DNA of 64,000 nt from Ceratothoa steindachneri. Its lineage: Eukaryota > Arthropoda > Malacostraca > Isopoda > Cymothoidae. The DNA is taken from the NCBI GenBank assembly GCA_963969495.1, contig OZ018321.1, forward strand, positions 126,102,298 to 126,166,297, given 5' to 3'. The notes under the pieces are model-generated. The model was not told the DNA's origin, ran no database searches, and was given only the letters and a program-made list of their open reading frames with translations. Position 1 is the first letter of the stretch. Every line of letters starts with the position of its first letter. Shown here one piece after another: positions 11,140-23,430 of this stretch. The position numbers and the translations under genes were made by a program.

Positions 11140-13879
11140 TCATGCGTAGAACGGCACTTCTGCTCCGCCAGCTAAAACCCCGGCGGAGCTTGGAAATCTG
11201 GCGCGAATTCTTGCTCTTCTATTCTGGTCAATCATTTGGACGATTTCATCGTCTAATTCACGATTAACCTTTCCCAGCATATTCCTTGTTCCTTCATCTA
11301 TGAAAATGTTAATGTGACTAAACCCCGCCTCCCCGTGCAGCTCTTGTTGTCGTCTTTTTTCTATTCTGCGTGTACCTGTAATTAGGTATGTGCATTTATT
11401 CTGCACCAATTGTAGTGTCCTTTTATGTGTCTTCGAGACACACGAGAGGGCAGAAGCGGGGTATAGCAGCGTCGATCTTACAAGTGCATTGTAGATCTTT
11501 TTCCTGTTGTTTTAACGAAGATTTCTGAAGCTATATAGAGTTTTGACTGCAGCAGTGGCCTTGGTGATTCGTTCTTAGACGTGCTTCTTGTACCTGGATG
11601 AGGTAATCTTCATCCCGAGTGCATTGATATCCGGGGTGTATGGATATCGTCTATCCCCTAACCCTGACGTCATAAAGTAGTTTCCTGCTTATGGGGACTA
11701 CGTTGAACTTTTCCTGGTTGGTGCTGATTTTCCACCGGGCTTCGTAGGTGTTAAGATTTTCGATTTCTGCTGCTGTCATTCGAGCTTGCCAAGGCGCATT
11801 CCTCCATGGACAAGTGATTATCTGGGTGAAATCATTGGTGAATTGAATGTTGAGGCAAGTGGAGCTTACAGGGGCTGGGACATCTGCGGTATAAGTCAAG
11901 TAGAGAGTGGGGGACAGGCACTTTCCCTGCGGGAGGACCGCAGTGAACAGAAAGTTTGGTCCATCCGTGCACCCTAAAATAATGTACGCCGCTCTCTCAA
12001 TGACATAGACACAGAGTGTGCTTTTTAAGTTTTTACTTAGGCCCATTCGTAAGATCTTGTACTGCATTCCCCGTTGCTATACCTTATCAAAAGCCCTTAA
12101 TACATCCCGACAAACAATGTCCACGTAACTCTTTTCCAGTTTTGCTTGGGCTAGCTTTTTCGTGATGACGTTAATCGCCATCTCCGTACTTCGATTTATC
12201 CTAAACCCGAATTCGTGTGGGTTGTAGAGTAAGTTCTCCACCAGGTGAGACACCAGTCTTTTGTTGAGGATCTTCTCGAAGAGCTTCCCGCCAAATTCTA
12301 GAAGTGAACTTGGCCGATAGCTCTCCTTCAACGTTGGGTTGTTTCCGTGCTTAGGCAAGGAAATCATTTTAGCCGTTTTATAAGCATCTGGAAAGTATCC
12401 CATGCTCAGACAGGCGTTATATATTCTTCTGATCCCTTCGAGACATTAGCTGGTGCCTTTTCAAAGTTAAGCTTTGTAAGCCCCGATTGTCTTGGGGCTT
12501 TTTGTTGGAATGAGCGGAGCGCGCCGAGTAGTTCTTTTTCTGTAATCTCGGCGTCTCCGTCGCGCTGTATATCAACCTGATGGTGAGGGTTCATCTTGTG
12601 TTTTTTTCGTTAGGCTCGTCGATGATGTTGCTTTCAAACTCTAGGTCATAGTCTTTATTTTCCTCTTCAGTTATACTGAAGATCTTTTCCCAATAACTTC
12701 GGAATATCTCTCAGTTTTCCTTCTTTTGTCTTGATGTTTCAATCTCCCTTCTGTAGCTCAATCTTATACTTCTTCTTCCCAGTCGATCCTTTGAGATTTC
12801 AGAACTTTCTGCAAAATTCTCTGGGAGTCGTTTCGTGATCGATGCTATTGATTACGTCCTCCTATCTTCGATTCTGCTGTTCAAGGATAAAGTGGTTTCA
12901 TTCTTCTTTGACTTCTTTACTTCGCTGCATTTAGTAAACTGATACATTCACGATGTTGAGTTCATAAAATAACCTCAGCTCACGGTATAATTCCTTCATA
13001 TATTGGGTCCACTCGTAGGTATAGATAGTCCTATACTCGGATTTATGGATACTAGCCCTATCTGCGTGAATGAGATGGTTATTGAGGTCGTCGAGTGCCT
13101 CGTCAATCTCCTCGAGAATTGCCTCGCCCAAGTTGGGCGGATCGTAAGCCTCGAGAAGGCGCGCGTACTGTGTCCAGTCTGCTCTTTTGTAGTTCTTTCT
13201 GACTACAGCTGGAACTTGTATAGGGTTCCTGTTGATAGTGGGTAAGATCCCTATATCGTCACTACATGGCACCTGGACTAGTTCCATGTAGTAATTGAAC
13301 GGCAGCTGACAGTTTGCCAGACAGATTTTCTGGTTTTCTGGCACCTCGTGCTCTGCAATAGGTGGGGAAGTCAGAGCCTATTTGCTGGGCAATACTTCTG
13401 TCCAGCAACGGGTCCGGGCTTCTTCCTCTACCGTTTTAGGTCCTGTAACCGGATTCTCGGCATCTGGCGTTCAGATCCCCCAATAATATAGTGGGGGCTC
13501 TTCTGCCAAATAGGCCAGTGAGAGTGTGAATTGGTAACACATCTCTCCTTGGCGGTTGATATCCAAAAGCAATGAGCAACTTTCCTAAGTCGAGTTCGAC
13601 CTCAATTGCGAGGTACAATTCTTCTAGGTTTCGTATCTGCTTGAATTTAATCCCTTTCTTTATTGCAAAAGCGGCTCCGTCTAACCGCTCCTCCGAATAA
13701 TTTGTGATCAACACATCGTAGTTCCAGATTTTCATTTCTGTTCTACCCGTGTCGATCCCGTGTTCTGAATTCAATATGATGTCTGCATCAATTTCTCTGA
13801 ATACATTTCCATAAAGAATTCCTTTCATCATCCAGCCGTTGGTGTTATTTTCCATTATCTTCATTGCGTTCCGTAACAT
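11140..13879 (-). pseudogene. Jockey-like ORF2, copy C
   Basis: Minus-strand ORF2 with all domains but many breaks. Endonuclease 13879-13436: NNTNGWMMKGI, SEHGIDTGR, GDLNARCRESGY, the last matching the GDLN metal/catalytic block. Linker 12931-13344. RT: HGNNPTLKESYRPSSLL near 12330, EFGFRINRSTEMAI near 12200, VLRAFDKV near 12080, VLPQGKCLSPTLY near 11930, and IQFTNDFTQI near 11840, where FADD has become FTND. C-terminal domain 11140-11650 (NKCTYLITGTRRIEKR). It is joined at the 5' side to a short gag tail. Copy D follows upstream on the same strand. Confidence 0.85.
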
Positions 13880-13881
13880 GG

Positions 13882-14125
13882 TCAGTTGTTTTTACCTATG
13901 TTTCTTCTTATTCTTATTCTTCTTGGGTGCTTACTGGGAGGTTTTACTCGGCTCAGGGTTTTCCTTTTACGGAGGGGGACTCGAGAATTTGGACCTGATC
14001 TTCGTAGCTCGTGTATGAGTGTAGGTGCCATCTTCTTTGTCAGAGGAGGAGGATCATTTCTCACTTTCAGCCTTTTCCTCTTCGTTTTCTTCTTCGGATT
14101 CCTCCGATGAGGGAGCTTCAATAAT
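13882..14125 (-). pseudogene. Gag C-terminal remnant of copy C
   Basis: About 240 bp upstream of the copy C endonuclease. In one minus-strand frame it is very lysine/arginine/proline-rich; in another it is acidic (serine/glutamate), as Gag tails of this family are. No knuckles remain. The assignment rests mainly on position just before ORF2. Confidence 0.45.
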
Positions 14126-14142
14126 CTCCCCTAGTCCAGACT

Positions 14143-14945
14143 TCATATGTGGGTAATAAGGTACATACATTTATTTTGTACCTTTTGCAACTGTTTTTGC
14201 GATGTTTTTGAGGCTCCGTACAGAGTTGCAGAGGAATAGATGAGGGTAAGGCAGACTAGCGCCAAGTATATTTTCTTCTTGTTCTTTTGGCTGAGGTTTC
14301 TGAAGCTGTAGAGGGTTCTGACTGCCGGGGTTGTTTTTTGAATCCGTTCTGTGAGGTGCTTCTTGTACCAATTAGAAGTGATCTTCAATCCGAGTACATT
14401 GCACTCGTTTGTGTAGGGAGAACGCGTATCCTCCACTATCACATCCGCTGTTTTTCTTCTTCCTAATGGGACGATCTTTAATTTGTCGCCATTAGTTCGG
14501 ATTTTCCATTTGGATTCATAAGCGTTGATTTTTTTTATTTCGAGCTTGCCAAGGCGCGTTTCTATATCCACTTATTATGATTTGAGTTATGTCATCGGCG
14601 AACTGGATATTTAGACTAGAGGGGTAGGTTAGCTCTGGTATGTCGGCTGTATATATCGAGTATAGGGTTGGACTGAGGCACCCGCCTTGAGGCAATCCTG
14701 CCTGTAGATTAAATGCGGGACTGTCCGAGCTTAAACCCAGCTGTAAGATCTTGGTTTCCATCCCCCTTAGCCATACTTTATCTAATACCTTTGACACATC
14801 TTTGCACACTATGTCGATATAGCTCCAGTTTTTCTTCGCTTGAGCAATTTTTTCCGTGATGACATTTATTGCCATCTCGGTGCTTCTCTTCTTTCTGAAG
14901 CCGTATTGCATTTCGTTGTATAGCGAATTTTCCTCCAAGTGCTCG
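14143..14945 (-). pseudogene. Jockey-like ORF2 fragment, copy D (RT and thumb)
   Basis: Minus strand. RT begins at EENSLYNEMQYGFRKK (about 14930), continues through DIVCKDVSKVLDKVW, LPQGGCLSPTLYSIYTADIP and an intact-looking IQFADDITQI box near 14600, then KIRTNGDKLKIVPLGRRK and the C-terminal NKCMYLITH. It is cut at both ends: 5' inside the RT fingers, and 3' at 14143 where the C-terminal domain should continue. A 3' cut is unusual for target-primed insertion and points to a later deletion or insertion. Confidence 0.82.
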
Positions 14946-15450
14946 ACTATGATTACGTTAAAGTGGGTGCAGGTAGCGAAGGACGATAGAGTGTGTGGAT
15001 AAATAGAGAAAATAGACAAGCGGAGAAAAGAGAAAGAAGTGTGGTAGGGTGCAAAGAGATGTTAGAGCATGGTTTTTAGGCCTATCACTTTTATTATTTT
15101 TTTGTAGCGTGTATTCTATGTTGTTTCTGTTGATTTTTTATTATTATTTATGGTGTTCAAGCCAATTGTCTTCATAACTTTAGTTTAGTTTTGTGTGCGA
15201 TATGCATTGCTTATTTGTTTATGCTTTTTTATAATTTTAAGTGCGTGCTTAATGTTTTGGTATTCTTTGTATGCGTGTGTGTTTTAGTTTTTTTGTTTTT
15301 TTAAAAGTCGGTAGGGTTCTCGTCGTAATCGTGTTTTTTCTCTTTCTTGGTTTACAGTTGTATTCTTGGGAAAGTATTAGTCATAATTGTGAATTTTTCT
15401 TTAGTTCGGTTGTTTTTTAGGTTCTTAGGTTACACATCTCTTTATGCGTA
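14946..15450 (-). other. Isolated 3' UTR of a Jockey-like copy
   Basis: No ORF. Similar in layout and motifs to 10591-10900: purine-rich stretch with GTGTGTGGA, then T-rich DNA with GGCTTGAACACC (minus strand, about 15155). It reads as the end of a severely 5'-truncated minus-strand insertion. Confidence 0.5.
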
Positions 15451-15469
15451 GAAGAGGTATACAAATTCA

Positions 15470-16530
15470 AAAATCATGAAGGAGGCGAATACTCCCATCT
15501 ATTTAAAGGCACCTTTCACACCTGTGAGATAGCTACTAAGACATCCGAAGCTGACCTCGTCGTATTCTACACCAAAATATCTGCTTCATGCATCGAGAAG
15601 GAAACCCTCGTGTCAGTACAGGTATGCTCCCACGTGATATGCCCTGGAGCAGCACGCCACTAGAGATTGTACATTCCAAGGAAAGGTCTGTAGCGAATGC
15701 GCCGGAGATGGCCACACCTGGCGAGAGTGTACGAACGGGGCTACAAGAAATGCCTTAATTGTAGTGGCCCTCACCGTACCCTGTCGATGTTGTGTCCCAT
15801 GAAAAAGACACTAGTGAAAAACAAAAAAAAGAACATCCAAGAGGAGAAAAACCGAAGAGCAACAACCACCTACCTATGCACAGGCAACCAAGAGCCAGGA
15901 GAAGAAGAAGACTATTCTACAATTAAACCTTTCAATGAACCTGCACCTTGTGATGTGTTTTATACACGCTAACTTTGTTAACATCGCACAACCGGGAAGC
16001 TACGCTACCGAGTTGAATCGTATGTTGATGTAGAATGTAATGAAACCAATGTGGTTTCATAATAATCCTCCCTCAACCAAACTGTGCCAAACCCAGACAG
16101 GAAGCAGGCCTAAGGCTACTGCAAGAAAACGTTTAAGATCTCGGCATCCAAGACTGAAAAAAACAGCACATCTGAAACCTTTACAATAATGAAGACCGAA
16201 CAACCTGAACGAGAGGATACTGAGTCCCAGAAGGCGAGCAAAAAAACCAAGAGCTCCAAGAAGACCAAACAATCCTCGCTAACTTACAAGTAACTACCGA
16301 CCTAAACCTACGAGTATATGCCTCTCCATACGCCCCACTGCCAAGAACGGCAAAAGTCAAAGACATCATTGAAGGAATGATCAAGGGATAATACAAGTGG
16401 GATTACGATTGAGACATCAGTGAAGAAGAAAGGATTTCATCACTCAGGCAAGGCAGGATCGAGATCTGTGGTGAATTATATCTCAAGCTATCATACGATC
16501 AATTTAAAAAGAAGAGATCGGCCAGAATGA
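15470..16530 (+). pseudogene. Gag of Jockey-like copy E, decayed
   Basis: Plus-strand Gag. FKNHEGGEYSHLFKGTF near 15465 matches the domain before the knuckles in copy J; RDCTFQGKVCSECAGDG near 15670 is in a shifted frame; the last knuckle KCLNCSGPHRTLSM is at 15751-15790. A lysine-rich helix follows, then the conserved block MNLHLVMCFIHANFVN (about 15935) that precedes the MWFHNNPP motif near 16050. The C-terminal domain lies at 16290-16530. Frameshifts occur about every 150 bp. The N-terminus is missing. ORF2 follows at once. Confidence 0.75.
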
Positions 16531-16545
16531 GGTCACCCGCACGAG

Positions 16546-19279
16546 TTGAGCCAGCAAAAGTATCAAACCCTCACGGGGAATAATATGAACTACGCGACGA
16601 GATACATCAATAAACTGAAGACCTTTTTTCTAAACGTTAATGGCTGGATGGGTAGAAAATTCATTTACCACAATATAATCCGTGAGGTAGACCGAGATAT
16701 CGTCCTCATTTCTGAACACGGATTTAATGCAGAAACCGATCCTATAAAACCATATAACTACATTACTATCACAACTAGCCACTTGAATGAAAGAAATGAC
16801 GGCGTCGCTCTTGCAGTGAAAAAGGGCATCAAATACAAAGACATAATTCACTTGGAAGAATCGTAGCTAGCGATAAACATTAGTACGCTTATCGACGATA
16901 TAGTTATAGCAGTAGTGTACCGGCCACCAAGAAGATCATATTTGCCCATACGTAATTTTCTCGGCCTATTCAGAAGCAACTGTTCAGTAATTCTTATTGG
17001 CAACCTAAAGGTTCGTTGCAGGGCAACAGGCTACACCACGGCGTTCAACGGAGCAGGTACCACCCTGAGGCTTCTTATGGAACGCGGCGTGGTAAATATA
17101 GCAGGCCCAGATTACGCTACATTCATAACGAGGATAAATATAGCAGGCCCAGATTACGCTACATTCATAACGAGGAGATCCTCTACTAGTCCCGACATCA
17201 TACTAACAAATAACAATTTCGCTCTAAACCAAAATACCGTCCCTAGCCCTTATTCTCCATCTGATCACCTTAGTATAATTACCACAATCTCAGTCTCCCC
17301 TATCCAGGTCAAAATTTCCTCCCGTAAATGATTGCCCAAGGCAGACTGGATCGAATAGAAAAGAGTCCTGCAAGAATATCGCGAACAAACGTTGGACGGG
17401 TCCACCCTCCAAGACATAGATCGGCACTTCGAAGACCTTATCACCAAGATTAAGGAAGCAGATGGAATAGCTATCCCGAATGTTGAATACAAAACTCTCC
17501 CTACTCCACGATGGAATGAGGAGATTACGTCAAGGAAAGAGAGACTTGGAGGAACTTATTACTGAAATAAACGAGAGCGGGAACACGGCAGAATGAAACC
17601 GTTAACTTAGAAACCTGCGCATGAAAATTAAATATCTTATCAGTGAGGAATCTAAGACTATCTGCGATGGCATAATTGATCAAATAAGCCTAGAAACCGA
17701 CCCCTTAAAATTTTGGTCTCAGATTAGAAGATTAAGTGGCACTCAGCAAAATAAGACCAATATTACCATCACAGCTAAGAAAAGAACGATCACCGAGGAC
17801 CAAGAGATAGAAATCCCCTTCAGAGAGCACTGGAAGAGAAAATTCGACATCACAGAGAAGGAAAACGAGGATTTTGACTGGACATATGAGGAAAGAGTCT
17901 TGTCATACCTGGAAGAGCGAGTACTAACTATAACACCATACCACTTCGTCGATAACACTCAACGGGCAGAAGCCGAAGGAAAATCATTCACTCATGAAGA
18001 GTTTGAGACAGCTTTAAAGAACTTTAAACAGAGGGCCCCTGACATATCAGGTATCACCAAGGCGCACTTAGTGAAGGCCCCACCGAACATCAATGAAGTC
18101 ATACTAAGTCTCTTTAATGCCTTTTTAAACGTTGGCTACTTCCCAGATCTACTTAAAAGGGCCAGAATGATCTTTATTTTAAAACCAGGGAAGCCAAAAT
18201 AGGAAGTAAAAGGTTACAGACCCAAATATATATTCTAGAATTTTGTTGGAAAACATTTAGAAAAACTTCTGAATGACAGACTAAAAAAACTCTCAGAAAC
18301 AGGGGATGGATACAACATGCATTAACATATTTCCGTAGACACCTTGGTACGAAAACTTTCCTTGCCCTTATGACAGAGTTCATTGCAAATGCTAAGGCCG
18401 AAAATAAGAGGTTAGACGTCGTACTCAGAGACGTGGCCTCTGCATTCGACAAAGTCTGGATGCCTTGATTAAAGAACATATTATGTGATCTTGAGATGGA
18501 AACTAATATCACCAGTATCCTTTGTGATTATTTAGAGGATAGAAAGGCAACCATAAAGATCACTGATCACGAAGGACAACTCTTTTCGATGAACGCAGGG
18601 GTGCCTCAAGGGGGATGTCTGATCCCAACGTTGTATACTATCTACACGAGTGACCTCCCTTTTTCTACTCAAGCTTACGATATATATGTCCAGCTTTCCG
18701 ACGACATAACTCAAATTATCACAAGCGAATATCCATTAGAGCAAATGGCGAATACTATCCACAAACCGGAGACGCCAGAGTTCTGGGATTGTAGATCACA
18801 GCAAATGGTTATAATGAACATATCAAGGAGAAGGTCTCGCAAGCCAAGATCATACTTAGGCAACTTTATAGGTTCTGAAGACTCTCCTTCCGCAACAAGA
18901 AAAAGTTATATTTGGCCTTAGTCAGACCGATCTTGCTATACCCCACCTTCCCATTACATCTGACAAGCAAGACACAAACTCGCACGGCACAAGTAGTGCA
19001 AAATCAAGCTTACTGGACAGGATACCATTGATTAGACTACACGATCTCGCGGGGATCGAGCCCCTGAATGTGAAGATTCACAGAAGAGCAACAGAAATAT
19101 GGATGAACATACATGAATACTTACCAGAAAGAGTCATGCAGAACGTAGGAATATCCGAAATTGACAACCCGAATAGACGTTACCGACAAGAATTTGTCAG
19201 CAGCCAACAGCAGTTGCAAGAATACATAGAACCAATTTATAAAATAACTACTTCTCACCGGAAAAACGATAAATATTAA
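16546..19279 (+). pseudogene. Jockey-like ORF2, copy E
   Basis: APE endonuclease: FFLNVNGW near 16626, VLISEHGFN near 16705, VYRPPRRSYLP near 16917, RCRATGY near 17020, SPDIILTNN near 17195, SPSDHLSI near 17257. The aspartate-asparagine of GDLN has become GNLK. A 42-bp in-frame duplication repeats NIAGPDYATFITR. The longest clean stretch, 17621-18202, covers linker and RT fingers (FKQRAPDISGITK, GYFPDLLKRARMIF). RT continues with DVASAFDKVW (about 18435), VPQGGCLIPTLYTIY (about 18600) and VQLSDDITQI near 18690, where FADD is SDD. The C-terminal domain ends at 19279. Confidence 0.86.
17094..17177 (+). repeat. In-frame 42-bp tandem duplication in endonuclease
   Basis: Two adjacent, almost identical 42-bp units keep the reading frame and duplicate 14 residues (NIAGPDYATFITR plus one). 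No other copy in the window has the duplication. Confidence 0.9.
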
Positions 19280-19640
19280 TATCCGAGTAATTAGGATGTT
19301 AAACTAAATAAAAAAAAAATAAATAAATAAATAAATAAAAAGATCACTAGTGGACAAAAAAAAAATTAAAAATCCGTAGTGGACAAAGTAATCAAGGCAA
19401 AATAGAAAAGATCTGTAGTGGACAAAAATACAAAGCAACAATAGAATATCAAGAAACCGAGATATCTCTATCTACAATTAAAAGGCAAAAATATGAAAAC
19501 AAAGGCTTGAATGCCTAAAACAAAATGCACGAAATCATCACAGAAGTGCATGGAAAGCCGTAGCCAGACGTACTGGCACAACATTCTCCTACTAAAACAA
19601 CACTTTTTCTATCTTTTACCTATCTTACTATCACATGCAT
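19280..19640 (+). other. 3' UTR of copy E with repeated GTAGTGGACA motif
   Basis: A-rich, no ORF. Three versions of GATCCGTAGTGGACAAA occur at about 19342, 19371 and 19410. GGCTTGAATGC follows at 19504. The tail ends around CAATCAATCAAT at 19640. Confidence 0.65.
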
Positions 19641-20348
19641 TTTTCTCTCTTTTATGATCAATCAATCAATCCCAGCCTATTTATTTGATGCAAATTTAGA
19701 AGAAATAAATGAGGAGCTGGATAAAATCACTGAGCTCCTAATAAAAGCTGATCAAAATTGTATTCCCCATATCAAATATAAACCCTTCCAGCTCCCCCCT
19801 GGACCCCTACCATCAAAGCCCTGGCCCAAGAATATAGGGACCTGTCCAATGTAGTAGTGTTGATAGGCCCCAACCACAATGCCCACAGAAGAATAAGACA
19901 AATTAAAGACGAACTCCAGACACTAATTACGGACCAACAAATATTACTATGGGACGGACTAATAGAAAGACTTGACATAGACAGAGAATCACACACATTC
20001 TGGCAGATGTTTAAACGTCTTAAAGGAAAACCTACACACAAAAAATAACACTCATTCACGATGGCAAAGAAATTAACGAGACTGAAGTGATTGAGGAAAT
20101 GTTTTGGATTTTGTGGTCTTCAATTTTCAATAAATTACCCTAAAAGAAAATGACAACTACGACCTCGAATTCGAAAATGACATAATCCAACAGCTAAACA
20201 CACAAATACACAAAACCTCTCTTTATCATTGTGTGTCGCAGGAAAGAGTGATGGAGGGCTATGGGAGTAAAATAACTGCCCTAGAACTCTCCGTTACTTT
20301 AAAATATTTGCGTCAAAGAACACCGGGTACTACGGGGCTGACCCACGA

Positions 20349-21574
20349 TGTGATAGAACGGTTTGAGGCCGCTTAATTTCAACCGCTATCACATGTTGTT
20401 TAGAAACACGTTGCTACCCACGTGCATCTTTGCCTTGAAGCTGGGCGCGTTATCGCCCCACCTGAGTCAATATTTAACCAAGGAGGTTCATCCTTCCCCC
20501 CGTTTCGCCCCATGCACCGATCTCGCCAGATTGAGTTAGGCTTATGGGCAGATAAGCTATTGTTCTCAGGCGTGACTGGGCATTCCCTCGAAGCCCCCAC
20601 TCCATTGTCCCCTACGCCAAGGGCAAGGCTCGACTATTTATATGGAAACTTTACCAATAAGATCAGATTCAGATTCAGATTATCTTCGCGAGACATCCCG
20701 CCGATCCGGGCTCACCTTGTGCACCAGGGCCCTTTACCTTGAGATCCACTATTTTGTCCAGAAGAGGAGAATATCCCTTGAGTGCCAAGGTTCGAGCCTT
20801 TAAGACGCCAAGTCCACAAGGCCCCGATCCTGTTGTTCAGAAAGAGAACAACGTTAGAACAGCCATTTTTCTTTGAGCCGGTTGACAAGAGACGGTTCTC
20901 ATCCCCCCCCCTGTTGTTCAGAAAGAGAACAACATTAGAACAGCCATTGTTCTTTGAGCCCGTAGACAAGAAACGGTTCTCACTCCCGCTGTTGTTCAGA
21001 AGAGAACAACGTAGAATAGCCATCGTTCTTCAAGCCCGTTCGTCAAGAAACGGTTCTCATTCCCAAGACGTTACGTCAGGATTATTTAATCCCCCCCTTC
21101 GGCTGGAACTCGCCAGCTGGCCAAAGATTCCTTTGCGTCACTTTCCTCTGTACAACAACTTTTAATTACGTAAGCTGAACATTACCTTTGAATATTTAAC
21201 CTTTTTGTCAACCCTATCCTGTGCTTTAAAGGGTTTAGCGAACCATCCCATCCCTTTAATTTTTATTTGTTTTACCTTTTTTTAAATCTCTCCTGAATCT
21301 TAATCCTCAGATTAGCTAGATATTCCCACGACCCTTTCCATTCTCTGTTTATGTAAACATTTTCCGTTTTGTGTGTTGTTGATAGTTTAATTAATAAAAC
21401 TTTATTTTATTAATGATAGCCATATTATTATCCTTGAGCTCAGTTCCACTTCTTAATTATATTAAAGATAAATAATATCGGTCAACCAGATAACCACGCA
21501 CTCTAATAATAATTGAATAGTTCCCTCAACGAATAGTTATATATGGTATACCGTCGAGAGTCCATTCTACGACA
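20349..21574 (+). mobile_element. Solo LTR, family 2
   Basis: Interrupts copy F between two codons that are adjacent in copy N. It begins TGTGATAG, ends TACGACA, and is flanked by a 5-bp direct repeat with one mismatch (CACGA at 20344-20348, CCCGA at 21575-21579). Removing it with one flank restores the length found in copy N. Inside: an inverted repeat at the start (TGTGATAG with CTATCACA), a TATA-like TATTTATATGG near 20635, a three-unit tandem repeat, and AATAAA near 21393. No coding interior, so a solo LTR. It shares its last six bases (ACGACA) with family 1 but little else. Confidence 0.78.
20830..21065 (+). repeat. Three-unit tandem repeat inside LTR, 77-81 bp
   Basis: Units start at 20830, 20911 and 20989. 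Each begins CTGTTGTTC, contains GAACAAC (a 7-bp hairpin with GTTGTTC) and ends near ACGGTTCTCA. The 127-codon ORF across it is a by-product of the repeat. Confidence 0.85.
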
Positions 21575-22500
21575 CCCGAGAATTTCATCAAGGCTCCGCC
21601 TAACGTTTGGAGTGGCCTTCTTAACATCATGAACGTCACTCTGAACACGGGCTATTTCCCTGATAAGTGAAAAATGGCCAAGATGATTTTCATCCCAAAA
21701 CCGAGAAAGCCCCCGAACTGCCCTGCCAGCTTTCGGCCGATATCTCTCCTAGAATTTGCTGGCAAAGTCTTCGAGAAGATATCGGTTAATAGAGTCCACT
21801 CTTTTCTCGACGAAGCCAACTTTCATAACGAGCAGCAACACGGCTTCAGACGGAAAAGAGGGACTGACACAGCACTAGCCGTTGTCACCGAAAAACTTAC
21901 CAAGATCAAGGCAGACAAAAGGCGTGCCTACCTGATGCTCCGCTATGTTAAAAAAAAGCTTTTGATAAGGTTTGGAAGAGATGACTACAATTTAAGATCC
22001 TTTAGTTGGGCCTCAACCACATTCTTGAGAGGATCTACGTGGCTCAAAATCACCTCAGGGGACTACAAGAGTCATATCGAGCGAACAGTCGCGAATAGCA
22101 AGAGAGATTTGAGGGAATTTTATAGGTTTCGTGACCTAAATCCCTCAAATAAACTCAAGATATTCAAAGTGTACATTTACTCGATACTCCTGTACACTCA
22201 GGTGCCGTTGAACGCGAGCGCCAAGACCCACATTGCGAAACTACAAGTCATCCATAATTAAGCGGTGCTGCTCATTACAAACACCCCAAGAAGGGAACAA
22301 AAACGACAGGGGGAGCTCCACGACTCGGTTGTATTATATCCGATCAACGTGGCGCTCCACGAGAGAGCTAAGAGGATCTGGTAAGCCATTGGCGCCCGCT
22401 TGACCCCTGAATTCTCTCGTCTTCCCTTAGACATCGAGGTCGACCGACAAATAAGACCATTTAAGAGCATTAAATTACAGTCTGACGGTGACGTGACTCT

Positions 22501-22960
22501 AAAATAGACATGACAAGACCGACAAAATACAAAAAACGACTAGTGTAATGAGCAAGTTTCTTTAGTAAAAATAAATTCCAAAATAAATTCAAACTTTGAC
22601 AAAATTCAAATTCAAATAAAATGAAAATAAACTTTTTCAAAAACCCACATCCGGAATAAAAACCCCGCCTTAAATAAAGGCTTGAATGCAAAAAAATCAT
22701 TAAGATGCAAAAAAATAAAATTAATTTAACCAGATTAATTTAATTAAATAAACTATAAATTTTATAGTTTTTTAAATAAAAACCAAAAAAAAAACAAACA
22801 AAATCATTACAAAAACCAAAACAAACAGAGCTACCCTTTCATCAGAGACCTATTTATTCTGTCTCCCACACATCCTCTATTCTTTGAATTCACCCTTTTA
22901 ACCACTTTCTTCTCTTACTATATTTCTCTCTAACTGTCCCTAAATCTCAACACTTTTTAC
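22501..22960 (+). other. 3' UTR of copy F
   Basis: A-rich, no ORF. Contains GGCTTGAATGC at 22679. It ends with a pyrimidine-rich stretch (ACCACTTTCTTCTCTTACTA) closely matched at the end of copy N (56230-56353), which places the 3' end near 22958. Confidence 0.65.
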
Positions 22961-23430
22961 CTCCAAGGTCCAAGGTTTAATGGAACTGGCTTGAAACGTG
23001 TGGAGCTAACTAAGAACACTTCGATCATCATTAGGTTGAAAGATCAACGAAAGTTAAGAATGGCAGAAGCCGTAATTATACAAGCAAGGAAACCGACAAT
23101 CAACGTGTAGCTCCAGCCAGAGACCGTACTCCCAAAATCTCGACGTCCCAGAGTTAAGCGCCATTAGAAGAAGCACGCACCGACACTTAATTCAGTTTGT
23201 AGCGCATAGTTTCCCTTTTCCCCGTCTTCCATTTATCCTTGCCCCCTACTTTACCTAAAATTTAGATATAAAATCTCCCCTTCCCCGTTATATACGGTTT
23301 GGTAACGCATAGTTTTCCCTTGTAAAAATGTTTTCATGCGCCGTTCCCCGACTTCCCTTTGTCATTACCTCCGTTACCTAAAATCTAGATATAATGATGA
23401 TGATGATGATGTATTAGAGCAATAAATATA
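22961..23430. other. Spacer with two-copy direct repeat and (GAT)n
   Basis: No gene. GCGCATAGTTTCCC at 23202 and ACGCATAGTTTTCCC at 23305 head two diverged copies of one roughly 100-bp block that ends TACCTAAAATYTAGATATAA. A short (GAT)n lies at 23395-23411, possibly the tail of the minus-strand element to the right. Confidence 0.5.

Larger units (their letters stand above)
19648..22500 (+). pseudogene. Jockey-like ORF2, copy F, split by a solo LTR
   Basis: 5'-truncated ORF2 of the same subfamily as copy N. Linker: DANLEEINEELDKITELLIK (about 19687) and IKDELQTLITDQQILLWD (about 19905). The frame runs to GTTGL at about 20340, stops at the LTR, and resumes in register at ENFIKAPPN (about 21579). 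RT fingers follow (RPISLLEFAGKVFEKI, HGFRRKRGTDTALAVV). After RIYVA near 22040 it jumps straight to LKITSGDYKSH: about 390 bp holding the catalytic box are deleted compared with copy N. The C-terminal region runs to about 22500. Confidence 0.85.

Noticed and set aside
14143..14945. Copies C and D as one element split by insertion
   Set aside because: Copy C already has its own RT and C-terminal domain, so the two are separate copies.
20782..21165. 127-codon ORF with repeated EPVDK
   Set aside because: It is produced by the three-unit tandem repeat within the LTR, and an equally long antisense ORF exists.
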